Origin: Niabella sp. | Lineage (GTDB): Bacteria; Bacteroidota; Bacteroidia; Chitinophagales; Chitinophagaceae | Assembly (NCBI GenBank): GCA_017744715.1 | Contig: JAGIAT010000001.1 | Span: 434,001-498,000 of the forward strand | DNA length: 64,000 nt | Direction of reading: 5' to 3' | Part shown: positions 8,691 through 17,989 of the stretch, piece after piece | How positions within the stretch are numbered: the stretch's first letter is position 1 | How the letters are laid out: each line of letters begins with the position of its first letter | Made by a program: the position numbers and the translations under genes | Notes under the pieces: generated by a model | What the model was told of the DNA's origin: nothing | Seen by the model: only the letters and a program-made list of their open reading frames with translations | The model's database searches: none

Positions 8691-9377
8691 ATGACAAAAC
8701 CAGCACAACCTCAGGGCGCTTTTTCATTCCTGGATGAAGTGGAAAAAGTGGAACCCGTACCCAAGCCCAAAAAAAACATATTGCGGCCTCCTGCAACAAT
8801 TGAGCTGGAGGTGCCGGATGAGGAGCAGGCGCCACCGGTGCCCGAGGAAACGGTAATGGCAGCGGAGGAAGAGGAATTGCCGGAAGATGCGGTGATACCA
8901 GCGGCAGAAGATCCGGACATTGAGGATGACCTGGAAGAAGCGGATGCCGGTGAAAAAAATACCGATCTGCCGGAACGCCGCCCTCCGGGTACCAGGGGCC
9001 GGAGATCTGTACGGGAGAACAGTATTGCTGCGGATGCCGTGGAAATGCCGGATGAAGAGCTCCTGTTTAAAAAACATTATTACAGCATGGGTGAGGTAAC
9101 GGCCATGTTCAAGGAAAGTCATTCACTGATCCGGTACTGGGAATCTGAATTTGATATCTTAAAACCCAAGAAAAATGGTAAAGGTGATCGCTTTTTCCGG
9201 CCGCAGGATGTGAAGAATCTTTTCCTGATCTACGATCTGCTGCGCCGGAGAAAATTTACCATTGAAGGGGCTAAGGAATATCTGAAAAATCATAAAAAGG
9301 CGGATGAAAAATTTGCGGCAGTACAGTCGCTGCAGCGGATCAGGGGCTTTCTCCTGGAGCTCAAGGCCGGGATCTGA
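8691..9377 (+). CDS. MerR-family regulator with a long acidic N-terminal extension
   Basis: The ATG at 8691 (228 residues) is preferred to a TTG at 8664 because the nine extra residues look untranslated. Residues 129-200 form a MerR-type winged helix: YYSMGEVTAMF, LIRYWESEF, and the wing GDRFFRPQDVKNLFLIYDLL. The C-terminal part is too short for the effector domain of classical MerR proteins. Residues 10-125 are highly acidic and proline-rich, for example AAEEEELPEDAV, and are probably disordered. MerR proteins normally begin at the helix-turn-helix, so this extension is unusual. It stands alone between two terminators; its target is unknown. Confidence 0.88.
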   Translation: MTKPAQPQGAFSFLDEVEKVEPVPKPKKNILRPPATIELEVPDEEQAPPVPEETVMAAEEEELPEDAVIPAAEDPDIEDDLEEADAGEKNTDLPERRPPGTRGRRSVRENSIAADAVEMPDEELLFKKHYYSMGEVTAMFKESHSLIRYWESEFDILKPKKNGKGDRFFRPQDVKNLFLIYDLLRRRKFTIEGAKEYLKNHKKADEKFAAVQSLQRIRGFLLELKAGI

Positions 9378-9385
9378 TTTTATAG

Positions 9386-9414
9386 AAAGGTTCGTAAAAA
9401 CACGGACCTTTTTC
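9386..9414 (+). terminator. Terminator of the MerR-like gene
   Basis: AAAGGTTCG (9386-9394) pairs with CGGACCTTT (9403-9411) with one G-T pair and runs into a T-rich tract. It begins nine bases after the MerR stop codon. Confidence 0.75.
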
Positions 9415-9505
9415 ATTTTTCAGAACAGAACGGATCGTTTTTTTGTTGTAGTACAACGTTGTTGCAGGGATGTGTTGCGTCCTTGTGGTGAAACCGGTAA
9501 ATTTT

Positions 9506-10027
9506 ATGAAAAAAATCATTTTGGCAGCTGTTTTAATGAGTACCTCAATACTAAGCCAGGGCCAGCAGTATGAAGTGGCCCTGGAAGACCATAACGGTAA
9601 ACCGGAAAAAATATACCGGGGACATATTTCAGATAGTTTGTTAAAGGCGGATACTTCCTTTAAGTGGTTTGCGGAGGGTGAAAAAATTTACGAGCCCCGG
9701 CCGGAGGTTGTAAAAACGGTGAAGAAAAATAACAGCGAAATCTGGTTTAAAGTATTTATGGGTACCTGGTGCCCGGATTCACATTACGTGATCCCCCGCT
9801 TTTACAAGATATTGGAGGCCGCCGGGTATGATAAAGGAAAAGTATCCCTGCTGGCGGTTGACCGGAGCAAGAAGGACAAGGGAAAAATTGCAGAAAACCT
9901 GAATGTGACCCGTGTACCCACGATTATTGTTTATCATCATGATACAGAACTGGGACGTGTGGTAGAATATGGTGAAACCGGCAAGTTCGATGTAGAACTG
10001 GCCGATATTATTAAGAAGGTGAAATAA
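9506..10027 (+). CDS. Secreted thioredoxin-like protein with a single-Cys CPDS site
   Basis: The start is taken at the ATG 9506, which opens a clear signal peptide (MKKIILAAVLMSTSILSQGQ); an in-frame start at 9470 would put 12 odd residues before it. The 173-residue protein carries a thioredoxin-fold core, with MGTWCPDSHYVIPRF near residue 85 and the cis-Pro strand VTRVPTIIVYHH near 140. The active site reads C-P-D-S instead of C-x-x-C. It therefore cannot form the usual disulfide and is more likely a reductase, isomerase or holdase variant. It lies between plus and minus genes with no operon partner. Confidence 0.85.
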   Translation: MKKIILAAVLMSTSILSQGQQYEVALEDHNGKPEKIYRGHISDSLLKADTSFKWFAEGEKIYEPRPEVVKTVKKNNSEIWFKVFMGTWCPDSHYVIPRFYKILEAAGYDKGKVSLLAVDRSKKDKGKIAENLNVTRVPTIIVYHHDTELGRVVEYGETGKFDVELADIIKKVK

Positions 10028-10135
10028 ACCACCGTGCTTCATATCAACTGCGTTGCATTTAAAACGTAGCAACTAATTTCTTATCCGCATATCAGGTTTA
10101 CAACCGGCGCTATCAACGCATAAAAATCATAGCAC

Positions 10136-11251
10136 TCAGTGCTTCTGCAACTCAGTGGCTTCGTTCTCATCCCGGAGGATCTTGATATCACTTACACTTT
10201 GTGCCGTAGCAATATTCAGCTGCTCCAGCAGGGCAAGCACTTTCAGTGTATTCCGTTCCCGGATCACATTAAAGTCCCGCGCATTAGCTCCGGTAAAATA
10301 TTCACAATTGATCAGGATCGCATTGGCTGTAATGCTTGTTACAAATGCAGAAGCAGAAAGAACGCCGTCCCCGCTCAGGATCCCGCGAATGCCGCTGAGT
10401 AGTTGTTCAATGGCTCCGGCGCTGGTGGAGGAGGACACCTCCAGTTTTAGTTCGGCCCTGCGTTGCACGCGGTTCGACTGGTTGTCGAGGATACTGTCTA
10501 CCATTTGTTTATTGGGCACCGTAATATAGGACTTGTCATCGGAACGGATGCGGGTGCTTCGCAGCCCAATTTTTTCAACAACCCCGGAAACGGAGTTGAG
10601 TTTTACCGAGTCTCCCGTAGCAAAAGGCTTATCAAAAAAGATAATAAAAGATGCAATCAGGTTTTCAAGGCTTTCTTTTAATGCAAGGGCAACGGCCGCA
10701 CCCACAATGCTCAAACCGGTAAGCAGGCCCTTTATATCGTAGTTGAACGTGTACTTAAGTATAAACAGCAAACCGATGATGGCCACCATCACTTTGATCA
10801 GGTCTTTAAAAAAGAAAATCAGCTGATGGGTGCCCTGGCCTGTTTGTTCTTTCATGTAAACCCCCTGTACCATCAGCATCACAAAGTCGATCATTTTTAT
10901 AATAAACTGAAAGAATGTAAAAATGATAAAGAAGGTACCGGTCATCCGCAATAATTCCCGGAAAGAGATTTTATAAAGCGTAAACTCCAGCTCGGCGGGA
11001 AGGGTTAGTTTGTCCAGGGCAGATACGGTGATCAGTACCGCAAAAAAAAGTCCCAGGGGTTTTGCGGCCAATGCCCGGAACGTAGGAAAGTCAATATTCT
11101 TCCACCGGATCTTCAGTATTTTAAAGATCGCCAGGGCCAGGTAATGCGCGATGTATTTTTTAAACAGCAGCACCAGCAGGATGGTGGAGCCCACTGCTAT
11201 ATAGGACCGTATGGAATTATTGAAGTAAACCTGGTTTAAGAACTCGTTCAT
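10136..11251 (-). CDS. MscS-family mechanosensitive ion channel
   Basis: A 371-residue inner-membrane channel of small-conductance MscS type that relieves turgor on hypo-osmotic shock. Five hydrophobic segments cover about residues 18-190. The pore helix TM3 is the Gly/Ala-rich GLSIVGAAVALALKESLENL, followed by the beta domain GDSVKLNSVSGVVEKIGLRSTRIR and TVPNKQMVDSILDNQS. The C-terminal vestibule region is present. Length is within the family range. It is followed at its 5' side by the gene for a secreted protein on the same strand, 98 bases away. Confidence 0.93.
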   Translation of the reverse strand: MNEFLNQVYFNNSIRSYIAVGSTILLVLLFKKYIAHYLALAIFKILKIRWKNIDFPTFRALAAKPLGLFFAVLITVSALDKLTLPAELEFTLYKISFRELLRMTGTFFIIFTFFQFIIKMIDFVMLMVQGVYMKEQTGQGTHQLIFFFKDLIKVMVAIIGLLFILKYTFNYDIKGLLTGLSIVGAAVALALKESLENLIASFIIFFDKPFATGDSVKLNSVSGVVEKIGLRSTRIRSDDKSYITVPNKQMVDSILDNQSNRVQRRAELKLEVSSSTSAGAIEQLLSGIRGILSGDGVLSASAFVTSITANAILINCEYFTGANARDFNVIRERNTLKVLALLEQLNIATAQSVSDIKILRDENEATELQKH

Positions 11252-11349
11252 AAAACAAAAATAAAAATTAATGACCAGATTAAGGCCGGCCGGCAGGAGA
11301 CAGCATGCATCTCTGCCACCGTAAGAAAACGTGGTGCCGGGTATCTGAA

Positions 11350-12159
11350 TTACATGCGGCAGGAATAAACCGAAAGCCCTTCCCCGTCCAGCACATACAG
11401 CAATCCGTCTTCAAAAATGTATTGCTGTTTATATTGGATGGCCTCCGGAATGGGCCATTCTTCAAATTTGAGGGAATTGAGGGTATACCGGTAGAACCGG
11501 CCGGCATCGTTGCCATAAATGTATTTATCGGTAATGCGGAGGTTACGCCAATGGGTAATGGCGATCCGGCCCTTATACGTACCATAATAATCAAAGGTGT
11601 AAATGCCATGCGCCGAATCGTAAAGGTAAATCAGCTTATTGCGGTCGAAGATCTGCTGGGGGGCGATCGTTTCATTAAAGAGTTGCCGGAAATCCGGTGT
11701 TTTTGACAGGGGCTTACCGTTCTCATCTACCTTTTTTAATACATTTTCCATGTTGTCATAGAGCCAGATCCTGCCATCGTAGGAGAGGCCCACCGCTTCG
11801 GCGTTAAAGACCTGCTGGCGGCGGAGATCAATATTGTTAACCGGAGACAGCAGGCGGTCCAGCATAACGACCGTTGCAAAATTTTTGTAATATAAAAGTA
11901 CCCGCAACGGGTTCGACACGTCCAGCAGGGAGGCAGCTCCCAGTTTTTTTACATTGTTGTACACCGCAACAGAGTCTCCTTTTTCGTTCAGTTTTTTTAA
12001 CTGGTTATTGGTTCCCAGGAGGTAAATCTGCTCCAGGTTGTCTACCGCCGCAAAGGCATAATTGCCCGGCAGGGTCCGTAATCGTTCTATGGAAAGCTGT
12101 CCGTTTGCCCTTAGGCTCAGCAAAAATGTAACGATTAAGAAAAAGGAGCGGGGTTTCAT
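11350..12159 (-). CDS. Secreted propeller-like protein of unknown function
   Basis: A 269-residue protein with a signal peptide (FFLIVTFLLSLRANG) and a body of short beta-rich segments such as YAFAAVDNLEQIYLLG, GRIWLYDNMENVLKK and QYIFEDGLLYVLDG. These look like blades of a beta-propeller, but no named family is certain. Its ATG overlaps the lpxH stop by four bases (12156-12159), so the two genes are translationally coupled. That coupling suggests an envelope-related role. Confidence 0.72.
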   Translation of the reverse strand: MKPRSFFLIVTFLLSLRANGQLSIERLRTLPGNYAFAAVDNLEQIYLLGTNNQLKKLNEKGDSVAVYNNVKKLGAASLLDVSNPLRVLLYYKNFATVVMLDRLLSPVNNIDLRRQQVFNAEAVGLSYDGRIWLYDNMENVLKKVDENGKPLSKTPDFRQLFNETIAPQQIFDRNKLIYLYDSAHGIYTFDYYGTYKGRIAITHWRNLRITDKYIYGNDAGRFYRYTLNSLKFEEWPIPEAIQYKQQYIFEDGLLYVLDGEGLSVYSCRM

Positions 12160-12932
12160 CTGCGGATTATTTTTTCTTCTTTATTCAGATAAGAAATCAG
12201 CTGTAGATCATTTCCGTCAAAAACAGCATAGGTAAAAAAACGGATCCAGTCGCCCAGGTTTATATAGCGGCTGGTAGCTGTAAGACGAAAGTCGATGGGT
12301 AAATGGCGGTGTCCGAAGATGAAATAATCGTAATGTTTTTTTTGCAATTGCTCCCGGCAGTAGGTGATCAGCCATTCACGGTCTGCCCCCAGGAAGGTTT
12401 CCTCCGTGCTGCCCGTCTTGGCCCGGCTTTTCCGGCTCATGTAATTGGCCGTGCCGATGCCGACCATGGGGGGCAATATGCCAAACAGCCATTGGCAAAC
12501 CGGGTTACGGAAAATTTTCTTTAGCCGTTTGTACCCATGATCTCCGGGGCCCAGCCCATCGCCGTGACCGATAAGGAATTGTTTGCCGCTCCATTCAAAT
12601 TCCTTTGGCTCGAAATAAACCGGCATGTTCAGTTCCCGTTGAAAGTAATCCTTCATCCACATATCGTGGTTGCCTACAAAAAAATGAAGCCGGATGCCCT
12701 TGTCGGCCAGCTCGGCCAGCTTGCCCAAAATGCGCACATAGCCTTTGGGTACTACATGGCGGTACTCGTACCAGAAATCGAACATGTCGCCTACGATAAA
12801 GATCTCAGCGGCCTTGTCTTTTATTTCATCGAGGAACCGGACCAATAGTTTTTCCCGTTCCAGGCTGTCTTCATAAGTGGGAACCCCCAGGTGAAAATCG
12901 GAAAGGAAATAGATATGTTTACCTGCTTGCAA
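12156..12932 (-). CDS. lpxH: UDP-2,3-diacylglucosamine diphosphatase (LpxH-type)
   Basis: A calcineurin-like metallophosphoesterase that makes lipid X in lipid A synthesis on the cytoplasmic face of the inner membrane. Motifs seen are SDFHLG, VGDMFDFWYEY, GNHDMW, GHGDG and FGHRH, all metal ligands in the LpxH order. I place the start at the TTG at 12932, giving 258 residues, the usual size. The frame stays open to 13091, but the extra 53 residues are not LpxH-like and a near-perfect promoter (12952-12980) lies inside that extension. The next gene overlaps its stop by four bases. Confidence 0.9.
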   Translation of the reverse strand: MQAGKHIYFLSDFHLGVPTYEDSLEREKLLVRFLDEIKDKAAEIFIVGDMFDFWYEYRHVVPKGYVRILGKLAELADKGIRLHFFVGNHDMWMKDYFQRELNMPVYFEPKEFEWSGKQFLIGHGDGLGPGDHGYKRLKKIFRNPVCQWLFGILPPMVGIGTANYMSRKSRAKTGSTEETFLGADREWLITYCREQLQKKHYDYFIFGHRHLPIDFRLTATSRYINLGDWIRFFTYAVFDGNDLQLISYLNKEEKIIRR

Positions 12933-12951
12933 ATTGATGGATAGATTTCTG

Positions 12952-12980
12952 CAAAGGTAATCGATTTGGGCGCATGCAAA
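12952..12980 (-). promoter_or_regulatory. Promoter of lpxH
   Basis: On the minus strand, TTTG (12980-12977) is followed after 17 bases by TACCTTTG (12959-12952), a perfect match to the Bacteroidota -33/-7 promoter. The -7 element ends 19 bases before the TTG start chosen for lpxH. It decides against the longer open frame. Confidence 0.75.
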
Positions 12981-13222
12981 TGAACCGGAGGCATTTAGGG
13001 GGCGGTTCTGATCGGGCGGCAGAAAAATGATGCCCCGGTAGATCTTTGGAAAAAAGTATATGCGAAGGAGTTGTTCCGGAGGTTTGCTCAATCCCAGGGC
13101 CTGTAGCTTGTTCCATCGGTGTTGTTTAAACCCTGAAGGGGAAAATCGATTGCCTTTCCTCCGTGTTCCGGGCGGGGCTATCCGCGAAAAGGATTTCCGG
13201 CCACTTGCAATGAATGCTTAAG

Positions 13223-13248
13223 AAAAAACACCCCAGATGCCGGAGTAT
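13223..13248 (-). terminator. Terminator of the GGCT-LUD operon
   Basis: Read on the minus strand, ATACTCC (13248-13242) pairs with GGGGTGT (13234-13228) through seven pairs with two G-T, followed by a T-run to 13223. It begins at the stop codon of the GGCT gene. Confidence 0.65.
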
Positions 13249-13664
13249 TATTTCCTGGAATTCAGGTATTCCAGCACATCGCCGGATGCAATAACCGGTT
13301 TATCGTTTATATGATGACTGAACCAGTAAACCCAGGCCTCAAAAGGCTCCTGGTTATGAAATACCTGGGAAAGTTCGCGTTTGTAATCGGCTGTTTCACC
13401 CGCTTCGGGGTTTACGCCCTCGTACCCGTCCAGTTGTGCAATGGCATAGGATAGCTGGTGTGTATGACGGATTTTGTAAAGCTCTCCGATGATCTTCCGG
13501 CCGCTGTTGTCCGGAATAGCCGCCGGGTATTCACCCAGGTCGTATAAGGTGCCGGAAGCAGTGGCAGGCCCAAGCAATTCGAAATAGCGGGCAATATATT
13601 CATAAGCAGGGCTTTTGAAGCCGCTTAACAGGGAGCCGTATACAAACAGGTAATTGCTTTGCAT
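13248..13664 (-). CDS. Gamma-glutamylcyclotransferase-like (GGCT/AIG2) protein
   Basis: A 138-residue GGCT-fold protein. The substrate-binding signature FVYGSLLSG is at residues 7-15 and the catalytic Glu lies in LDGYEGVN near 80. The family releases 5-oxoproline from gamma-glutamyl compounds, but many small bacterial members have no proven substrate. It begins 12 bases after the LUD-domain gene and is probably co-transcribed from that gene's promoter. Confidence 0.88.
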   Translation of the reverse strand: MQSNYLFVYGSLLSGFKSPAYEYIARYFELLGPATASGTLYDLGEYPAAIPDNSGRKIIGELYKIRHTHQLSYAIAQLDGYEGVNPEAGETADYKRELSQVFHNQEPFEAWVYWFSHHINDKPVIASGDVLEYLNSRK

Positions 13665-13676
13665 ATAGTAGGGTTG

Positions 13677-14318
13677 CTATTCGGAGATATCGTCAATTAA
13701 AAAAACAAATACTTCTTTTGGACCATGCACACCCACCACCAGGGTTTTTTCAATATCCGCTGTCCGGCTGGGTCCCGTGGCAAAGGTCATCAGGGAAGGC
13801 AATGCATTTTCATACCGTTCCTTCAGGCCTTCCAGGGCATCTTTTACATCAAAAACCAGCTGACTTGTATAGGCAATACAAATATGGACCGGTGCGTAAA
13901 CGCTGGTCCTCCGGCCGCTCAGCTGGGCTGCACTCATTACAATGCTTCCTGTACGGGCCACCAGGTACTCACAACCTGTGATGGCCACGTCGCAACCCTC
14001 AAGGTCTGCCGGATTGCTGCTGATCTCCAGTTGCTGGCCTATCAATACAGCAAGCTCCGGTTCCTGGCAATAGATCTTCTGCCAACCCGTTTTTGATAAT
14101 AACGCATGAAACTGGCTGATCAATTCTTTCCGGCTCAAACAAAAGGCGAATTGACCCTGGAGGGCGGTAAAACGCTCTGCAAATTCTATTTCCAGCTCCT
14201 GGTGAAGCGGCTGGAAAACCAGCGACTGCCCCTCACTTTTAGGGAAAGGGATGGGTGTTGGCTGGCTCAGTGCTTCCCGGATCTTCTTTAGTACGGTATC
14301 TTTTGAGGATCTGATCAC
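13677..14318 (-). CDS. LUD-domain protein (LutC/YkgG-like)
   Basis: A 213-residue LUD-domain protein. The core shows VAITGCEYLVARTGSIVM and the C-terminal VHGPKEVFVFL, which match the LutC branch involved in lactate oxidation with LutA and LutB. No lutA or lutB gene lies next to it here, so a role in lactate use is inherited from the family rather than shown. It is the first gene of a two-gene operon with the GGCT-like gene and has a well-matched promoter. Confidence 0.88.
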   Translation of the reverse strand: MIRSSKDTVLKKIREALSQPTPIPFPKSEGQSLVFQPLHQELEIEFAERFTALQGQFAFCLSRKELISQFHALLSKTGWQKIYCQEPELAVLIGQQLEISSNPADLEGCDVAITGCEYLVARTGSIVMSAAQLSGRRTSVYAPVHICIAYTSQLVFDVKDALEGLKERYENALPSLMTFATGPSRTADIEKTLVVGVHGPKEVFVFLIDDISE

Positions 14319-14339
14319 TGTGCGAATTTAGTCAATTAG

Positions 14340-14368
14340 CAAACGTAGCGGATGGAATCTGCTTACAA
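14340..14368 (-). promoter_or_regulatory. Promoter of the LUD/GGCT operon
   Basis: On the minus strand TACGTTTG (14347-14340) is a perfect -7 element. TTG (14368-14366) sits 18 bases upstream as the -33 element. The LUD ATG at 14318 follows after about 20 bases. Confidence 0.65.
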
Positions 14369-14437
14369 TATTTTAAAACACGAACGGATACGATTTCTGC
14401 GGGATATATAATATCTTGTTGACTGCAAATAGACGGT

Positions 14438-15037
14438 ATGAAACACTATTTTCCTGTTTTGTGGATGGTTTTATTTTTAGGTTCCTGCGGTGCAGATGAT
14501 GCAAAAAGAACGGATGAAGCGGGCTCCGTAAAGAACGGTGCTGCACCATCTGCGGTTCCGGCTTCGCATTCCGGAGACACGGCCCTGCTGGTGGCCGGTA
14601 TCCGGTCAGAATTTGAACGCATCAATCAAGCACCGCTAACATCCAGGAGGTTTAACTGGCAAAGCCCGGAGGAATGTGATCCGCCTCACCAGGAAGGTAC
14701 AGCCACGTATTATTATGACAATGGAAAGCTGGTGAAGATTCACAATCATGGTGCCGAAGACCACGGTGAATGGAAGGAAGACTATTATTTCCGGAACGGG
14801 AAACTGATGTTTATTTACCTGGATAATGCCTACGGTGGCGCGGCCAACCCAACGGCGTATAAATACCAGTGCCGGTATTATTTTAACGGTAATCAGCTGA
14901 TAAAAAAACTGGAATCTACCGACCCGGAATACCACCTGGAACAGGACAGGATCGACCTTATGGCCAGGGTTGCAGGCCGGTTGTATACGGCTACAGACAG
15001 CACTGCCATCAGCCGGATCCTTGCCTGTGAAGAATAA
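14438..15037 (+). CDS. Lipoprotein of unknown function
   Basis: A 199-residue lipoprotein. The signal peptide ends in the lipobox LGSC at residues 14-17, followed by acidic residues (GADD). The mature part is rich in Tyr, Asp and Gly, with YYYDNGKLVKIHNHG and DYYFRNGKLMFIYLD. This is a repeated strand pattern resembling MORN-like or toxin-antitoxin repeat hairpins of the kind y-y-n-G-k-l, but I assign no family. It is monocistronic and faces the ftsH cluster. Confidence 0.75.
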   Translation: MKHYFPVLWMVLFLGSCGADDAKRTDEAGSVKNGAAPSAVPASHSGDTALLVAGIRSEFERINQAPLTSRRFNWQSPEECDPPHQEGTATYYYDNGKLVKIHNHGAEDHGEWKEDYYFRNGKLMFIYLDNAYGGAANPTAYKYQCRYYFNGNQLIKKLESTDPEYHLEQDRIDLMARVAGRLYTATDSTAISRILACEE

Positions 15038-15294
15038 CCGGCTGCCGGTTTAAAAACGGCGTCCCGGAGGAAATGATTTTATGATTATGGAAAGGAGCGT
15101 TTTGCTGTATGTGTTCAATAATAAAATGCTTGCGCCGGCTATCGCAAAAACGATTCTTGCATTTAAAAGTGAATCAATACCCATAACAGAAGCTATTTAG
15201 ATTTCACGCGGGGGGCGGGGAATCGTACTTTCCGGCTTGCCGTTAAAAACGGATGGAGTAGGTTAAGTGCAACCGCATTTAAGGGCTGTTCAAG

Positions 15295-15332
15295 AAAAAA
15301 GCGTTGTTCTTTTTACAGAACTAACGCTTTTT
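15295..15332 (-). terminator. Bidirectional terminator downstream of ftsH
   Basis: AAAGCGTTGTTCT (15298-15310) pairs with AGAACTAACGCTTT (15317-15330) with a one-base bulge. A-rich and T-rich flanks lie on either side, so it can act in both directions. It serves ftsH (minus) and can stop read-through from the lipoprotein gene (plus). Confidence 0.85.
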
Positions 15333-15352
15333 ATAAATGATATATTGAACGA

Positions 15353-17419
15353 TTAATTTGCAGTTGGGCTTGTCGGAGGCACACCGCCGGGAATCGGCTC
15401 AATCGGTACTACCGGAGGTTCATCTGCCAGTAGTTTCTTTTCCTCGAAGGGACGTTTGCCGATCAGGGTTTCCACATCTGCCTGGAACAATACTTCTTTT
15501 TCGAGCAATGCTTTTGCAATGATCTCCACCTGCTCTTTCTTTTCTGTTAAAAGCGCTACGGTTTTGTCATAGCATTCGGCAATGATGGCCCGAACTTCCT
15601 CATCGATCAGTTTGGAGGTTTCTTCACTGTAAGGCTTGGTAAAGGAAGTGTCCTGGTGGGGATTATAGAAACTCACGTTACCTACTTTTTTACTCATACC
15701 ATATACCGTTACCATGGAGTAGGCAATCTGTGTTACATTCTCCAGGTCGCTTCCGGCACCGGTAGATATTTTTCCAAAAAAGATCTGTTCGCTTACGCGG
15801 CCGCCCAGGGCCATGCACATGCGGTGTACCAGGTCTTCTGTCCGGTAGAGGTATTGCTCTTTAGGTGTATACTGTGCATATCCCAAAGCGGCTGTTCCTC
15901 TTGGTACAATCGTCACTTTCAGCAATGGGTAAGCATGCTCCAGGAACCATCCTGCTACCGCATGACCGGCCTCATGGTAGGCGATCACTTCTTTTTCATG
16001 GGGTGCAATGATCTTGTTCTTCTTTTCCAAACCACCAATCACCCGGTCAATCGCATCCTGGAAGTCGGCCATATCCACCCCGTTCTTATTCTTGCGGGCG
16101 GCAATCAGTGCCGCTTCATTACAAACATTAGCAATATCCGCTCCGGCAAAACCAGGCGTTTGTTCCGCCAGTTTATGAATATCCAGTGACTCGGAGGTTT
16201 TGATTTCTTTCAAATGCACTTTAAAAATAGCTTCACGGCCGGCCAGGTCGGGTTGATCAATGGTGATCTGGCGGTCGAAACGGCCGGGGCGCAACAACGC
16301 GGAATCCAGTACATCCGGGCGGTTGGTGGCGGCCAGTACAATAATACCGGTATCGGTACCAAAGCCATCCATTTCCACCAGCATCTGGTTCAGCGTGCTT
16401 TCCCGCTCATCATTGCTCATCATGGCATTTTTACCACGGGCACGGCCAATGGCATCGATTTCATCAATAAAGATGATACAGGGGGCTTTTTCACGGGCCT
16501 GCTTAAACAGGTCGCGTACCCGGCTTGCACCTACCCCTACAAACATTTCCACAAAATCAGAACCACTCAGGCTGAAAAAAGGTACCTGTGCTTCACCGGC
16601 CATTGCCTTCGCCAAAAGGGTTTTACCGGTTCCGGGAGGGCCCACGAGCAACGCGCCCTTGGGAATTTTACCACCAAGGCTGGTGTATTTTTTTGGATTT
16701 CTCAGGAAGTCAACGATCTCCATTACCTCCACTTTGGCTTCATCCAGTCCTGCTACATCCGCAAACGTAATGTTTACCCGGGTTCCTTTGTCAAAAAGGG
16801 TGGCCTTGGATTTACCGATATTAAAAATGCCCCCGGGGCCGGCACCGCCACCGGCGCCACCGCCCATTTTGCGCATCATCAGGATCCATACGCCAATAAG
16901 CAACAGGAATGGCAGGATAAAGCTGATTGAACGGGCCATGAAATCGCTGTCTTCATCCACATCTGCCGTAGGCGCTTTCACTTCGGGGTGGTTTTTATAA
17001 AAATCGGCCATCGACTCCTGGAAATTATCGCCGCTGGTTATTTTAAAGAATAACTGGGGATCGCTGGTTGCGCCAAGCGTTGATTTCGGATTGGTTTGCT
17101 TTGCAATTTCGGGGTATTTCTGAATGCTGTCTTTGTTCAGCCACACACGCACTACATTCCGGTTGTTGATCACCACGTATTTCTGAACATCGCCCTTTTG
17201 CACCATTTTTTTAAAATCCTGAAAATTGGTCTGGCTGCTGCTGGAGCCAAACGGATTCAGAAATTGCAGGGCCAGCATAATGGCCAGGATGATAATAAAT
17301 GCCCAATAGCTGCCAAATCTTACCTTCTTGGGTTCATTACCGCCTCCATTGCCCGAAGGCTTTGGTGAAAACGGGTTATTCCGCTGTTTTTCTTGTCTGT
17401 TATAATTGTTTTGAGACAT
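15353..17419 (-). CDS. ftsH: ATP-dependent zinc metalloprotease FtsH
   Basis: A 688-residue membrane AAA+ protease that degrades misassembled membrane proteins and short-lived regulators. Two membrane spans lie at about 38-58 and 163-183. Walker A GPPGTGKT is at about 260-267, Walker B FIDEID ends near 322, and the zinc-binding HEAGH is at about 482-486. A Gly-rich linker ([12 protein letters not shown]) follows the second span. The tail is Pro-rich. The gene lies downstream of rsfS on the same strand, an arrangement common in Bacteroidota. Confidence 0.98.
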   Translation of the reverse strand: MSQNNYNRQEKQRNNPFSPKPSGNGGGNEPKKVRFGSYWAFIIILAIMLALQFLNPFGSSSSQTNFQDFKKMVQKGDVQKYVVINNRNVVRVWLNKDSIQKYPEIAKQTNPKSTLGATSDPQLFFKITSGDNFQESMADFYKNHPEVKAPTADVDEDSDFMARSISFILPFLLLIGVWILMMRKMGGGAGGGAGPGGIFNIGKSKATLFDKGTRVNITFADVAGLDEAKVEVMEIVDFLRNPKKYTSLGGKIPKGALLVGPPGTGKTLLAKAMAGEAQVPFFSLSGSDFVEMFVGVGASRVRDLFKQAREKAPCIIFIDEIDAIGRARGKNAMMSNDERESTLNQMLVEMDGFGTDTGIIVLAATNRPDVLDSALLRPGRFDRQITIDQPDLAGREAIFKVHLKEIKTSESLDIHKLAEQTPGFAGADIANVCNEAALIAARKNKNGVDMADFQDAIDRVIGGLEKKNKIIAPHEKEVIAYHEAGHAVAGWFLEHAYPLLKVTIVPRGTAALGYAQYTPKEQYLYRTEDLVHRMCMALGGRVSEQIFFGKISTGAGSDLENVTQIAYSMVTVYGMSKKVGNVSFYNPHQDTSFTKPYSEETSKLIDEEVRAIIAECYDKTVALLTEKKEQVEIIAKALLEKEVLFQADVETLIGKRPFEEKKLLADEPPVVPIEPIPGGVPPTSPTAN

Positions 17420-17489
17420 GTTCTGTAATTATGATACTATAAGGCAAATTTTATTGAAATGTTTAAGAGGTATTACTATTTTTCCTCAA

Positions 17490-17897
17490 TTAAGGCTCTT
17501 GGTGCTCTTTTACACTGCTGTCGCTCCACATTTCTTCCAGGTTATAGAATTTGCGTTGTTCCGGCAGCATAATATGAACCACAATATTTACATAGTCCAT
17601 TAAAACCCATTGCAGTGTTTGTGTACCTTCCCGCTGGTAAACATTTTCACCGGTTGCCTCTTTTACCCGGTATTCAATATTGTCAGCGATTGCTTTGATC
17701 TGGGGGCCGCTTGTTGCTTCGCAAATAATAAAAAAATCGGACACGGCTTCTGTTATCTGCCTGAGATCCAATGAAACAATATGTTCCCCTTTTTTTTCCT
17801 GGATGGCAGAAATAATCGTTTTGAAAATTTTAGAATTTCTTGTAAGCCTGGCTGTACCTGAAATTTTACGTTTTGTTAGCGATGCTAATGGTTCCAA
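17490..17897 (-). CDS. rsfS: Ribosomal silencing factor RsfS
   Basis: A 135-residue protein of the RsfS/Iojap family, which binds L14 on the large ribosomal subunit and blocks subunit joining in stationary phase or starvation. The signature DLRQITEAVSDFFIICEATS and the later YREGTQTLQWVLMDY-like run are clear. About 20 residues (EPLASLTKRKISGTARLTRN) precede the usual domain start. It lies 70 bases upstream of ftsH on the same strand and is divergent from birA. Confidence 0.95.
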   Translation of the reverse strand: MEPLASLTKRKISGTARLTRNSKIFKTIISAIQEKKGEHIVSLDLRQITEAVSDFFIICEATSGPQIKAIADNIEYRVKEATGENVYQREGTQTLQWVLMDYVNIVVHIMLPEQRKFYNLEEMWSDSSVKEHQEP

Positions 17898-17989
17898 ATA
17901 GAAGAATTTATATTTTTTTAACGGGAATCGGCCCCTTTACAGAAACTGAATCCTTAAACTTATTTTACTTTGTTCAAAAATAGCAAATA

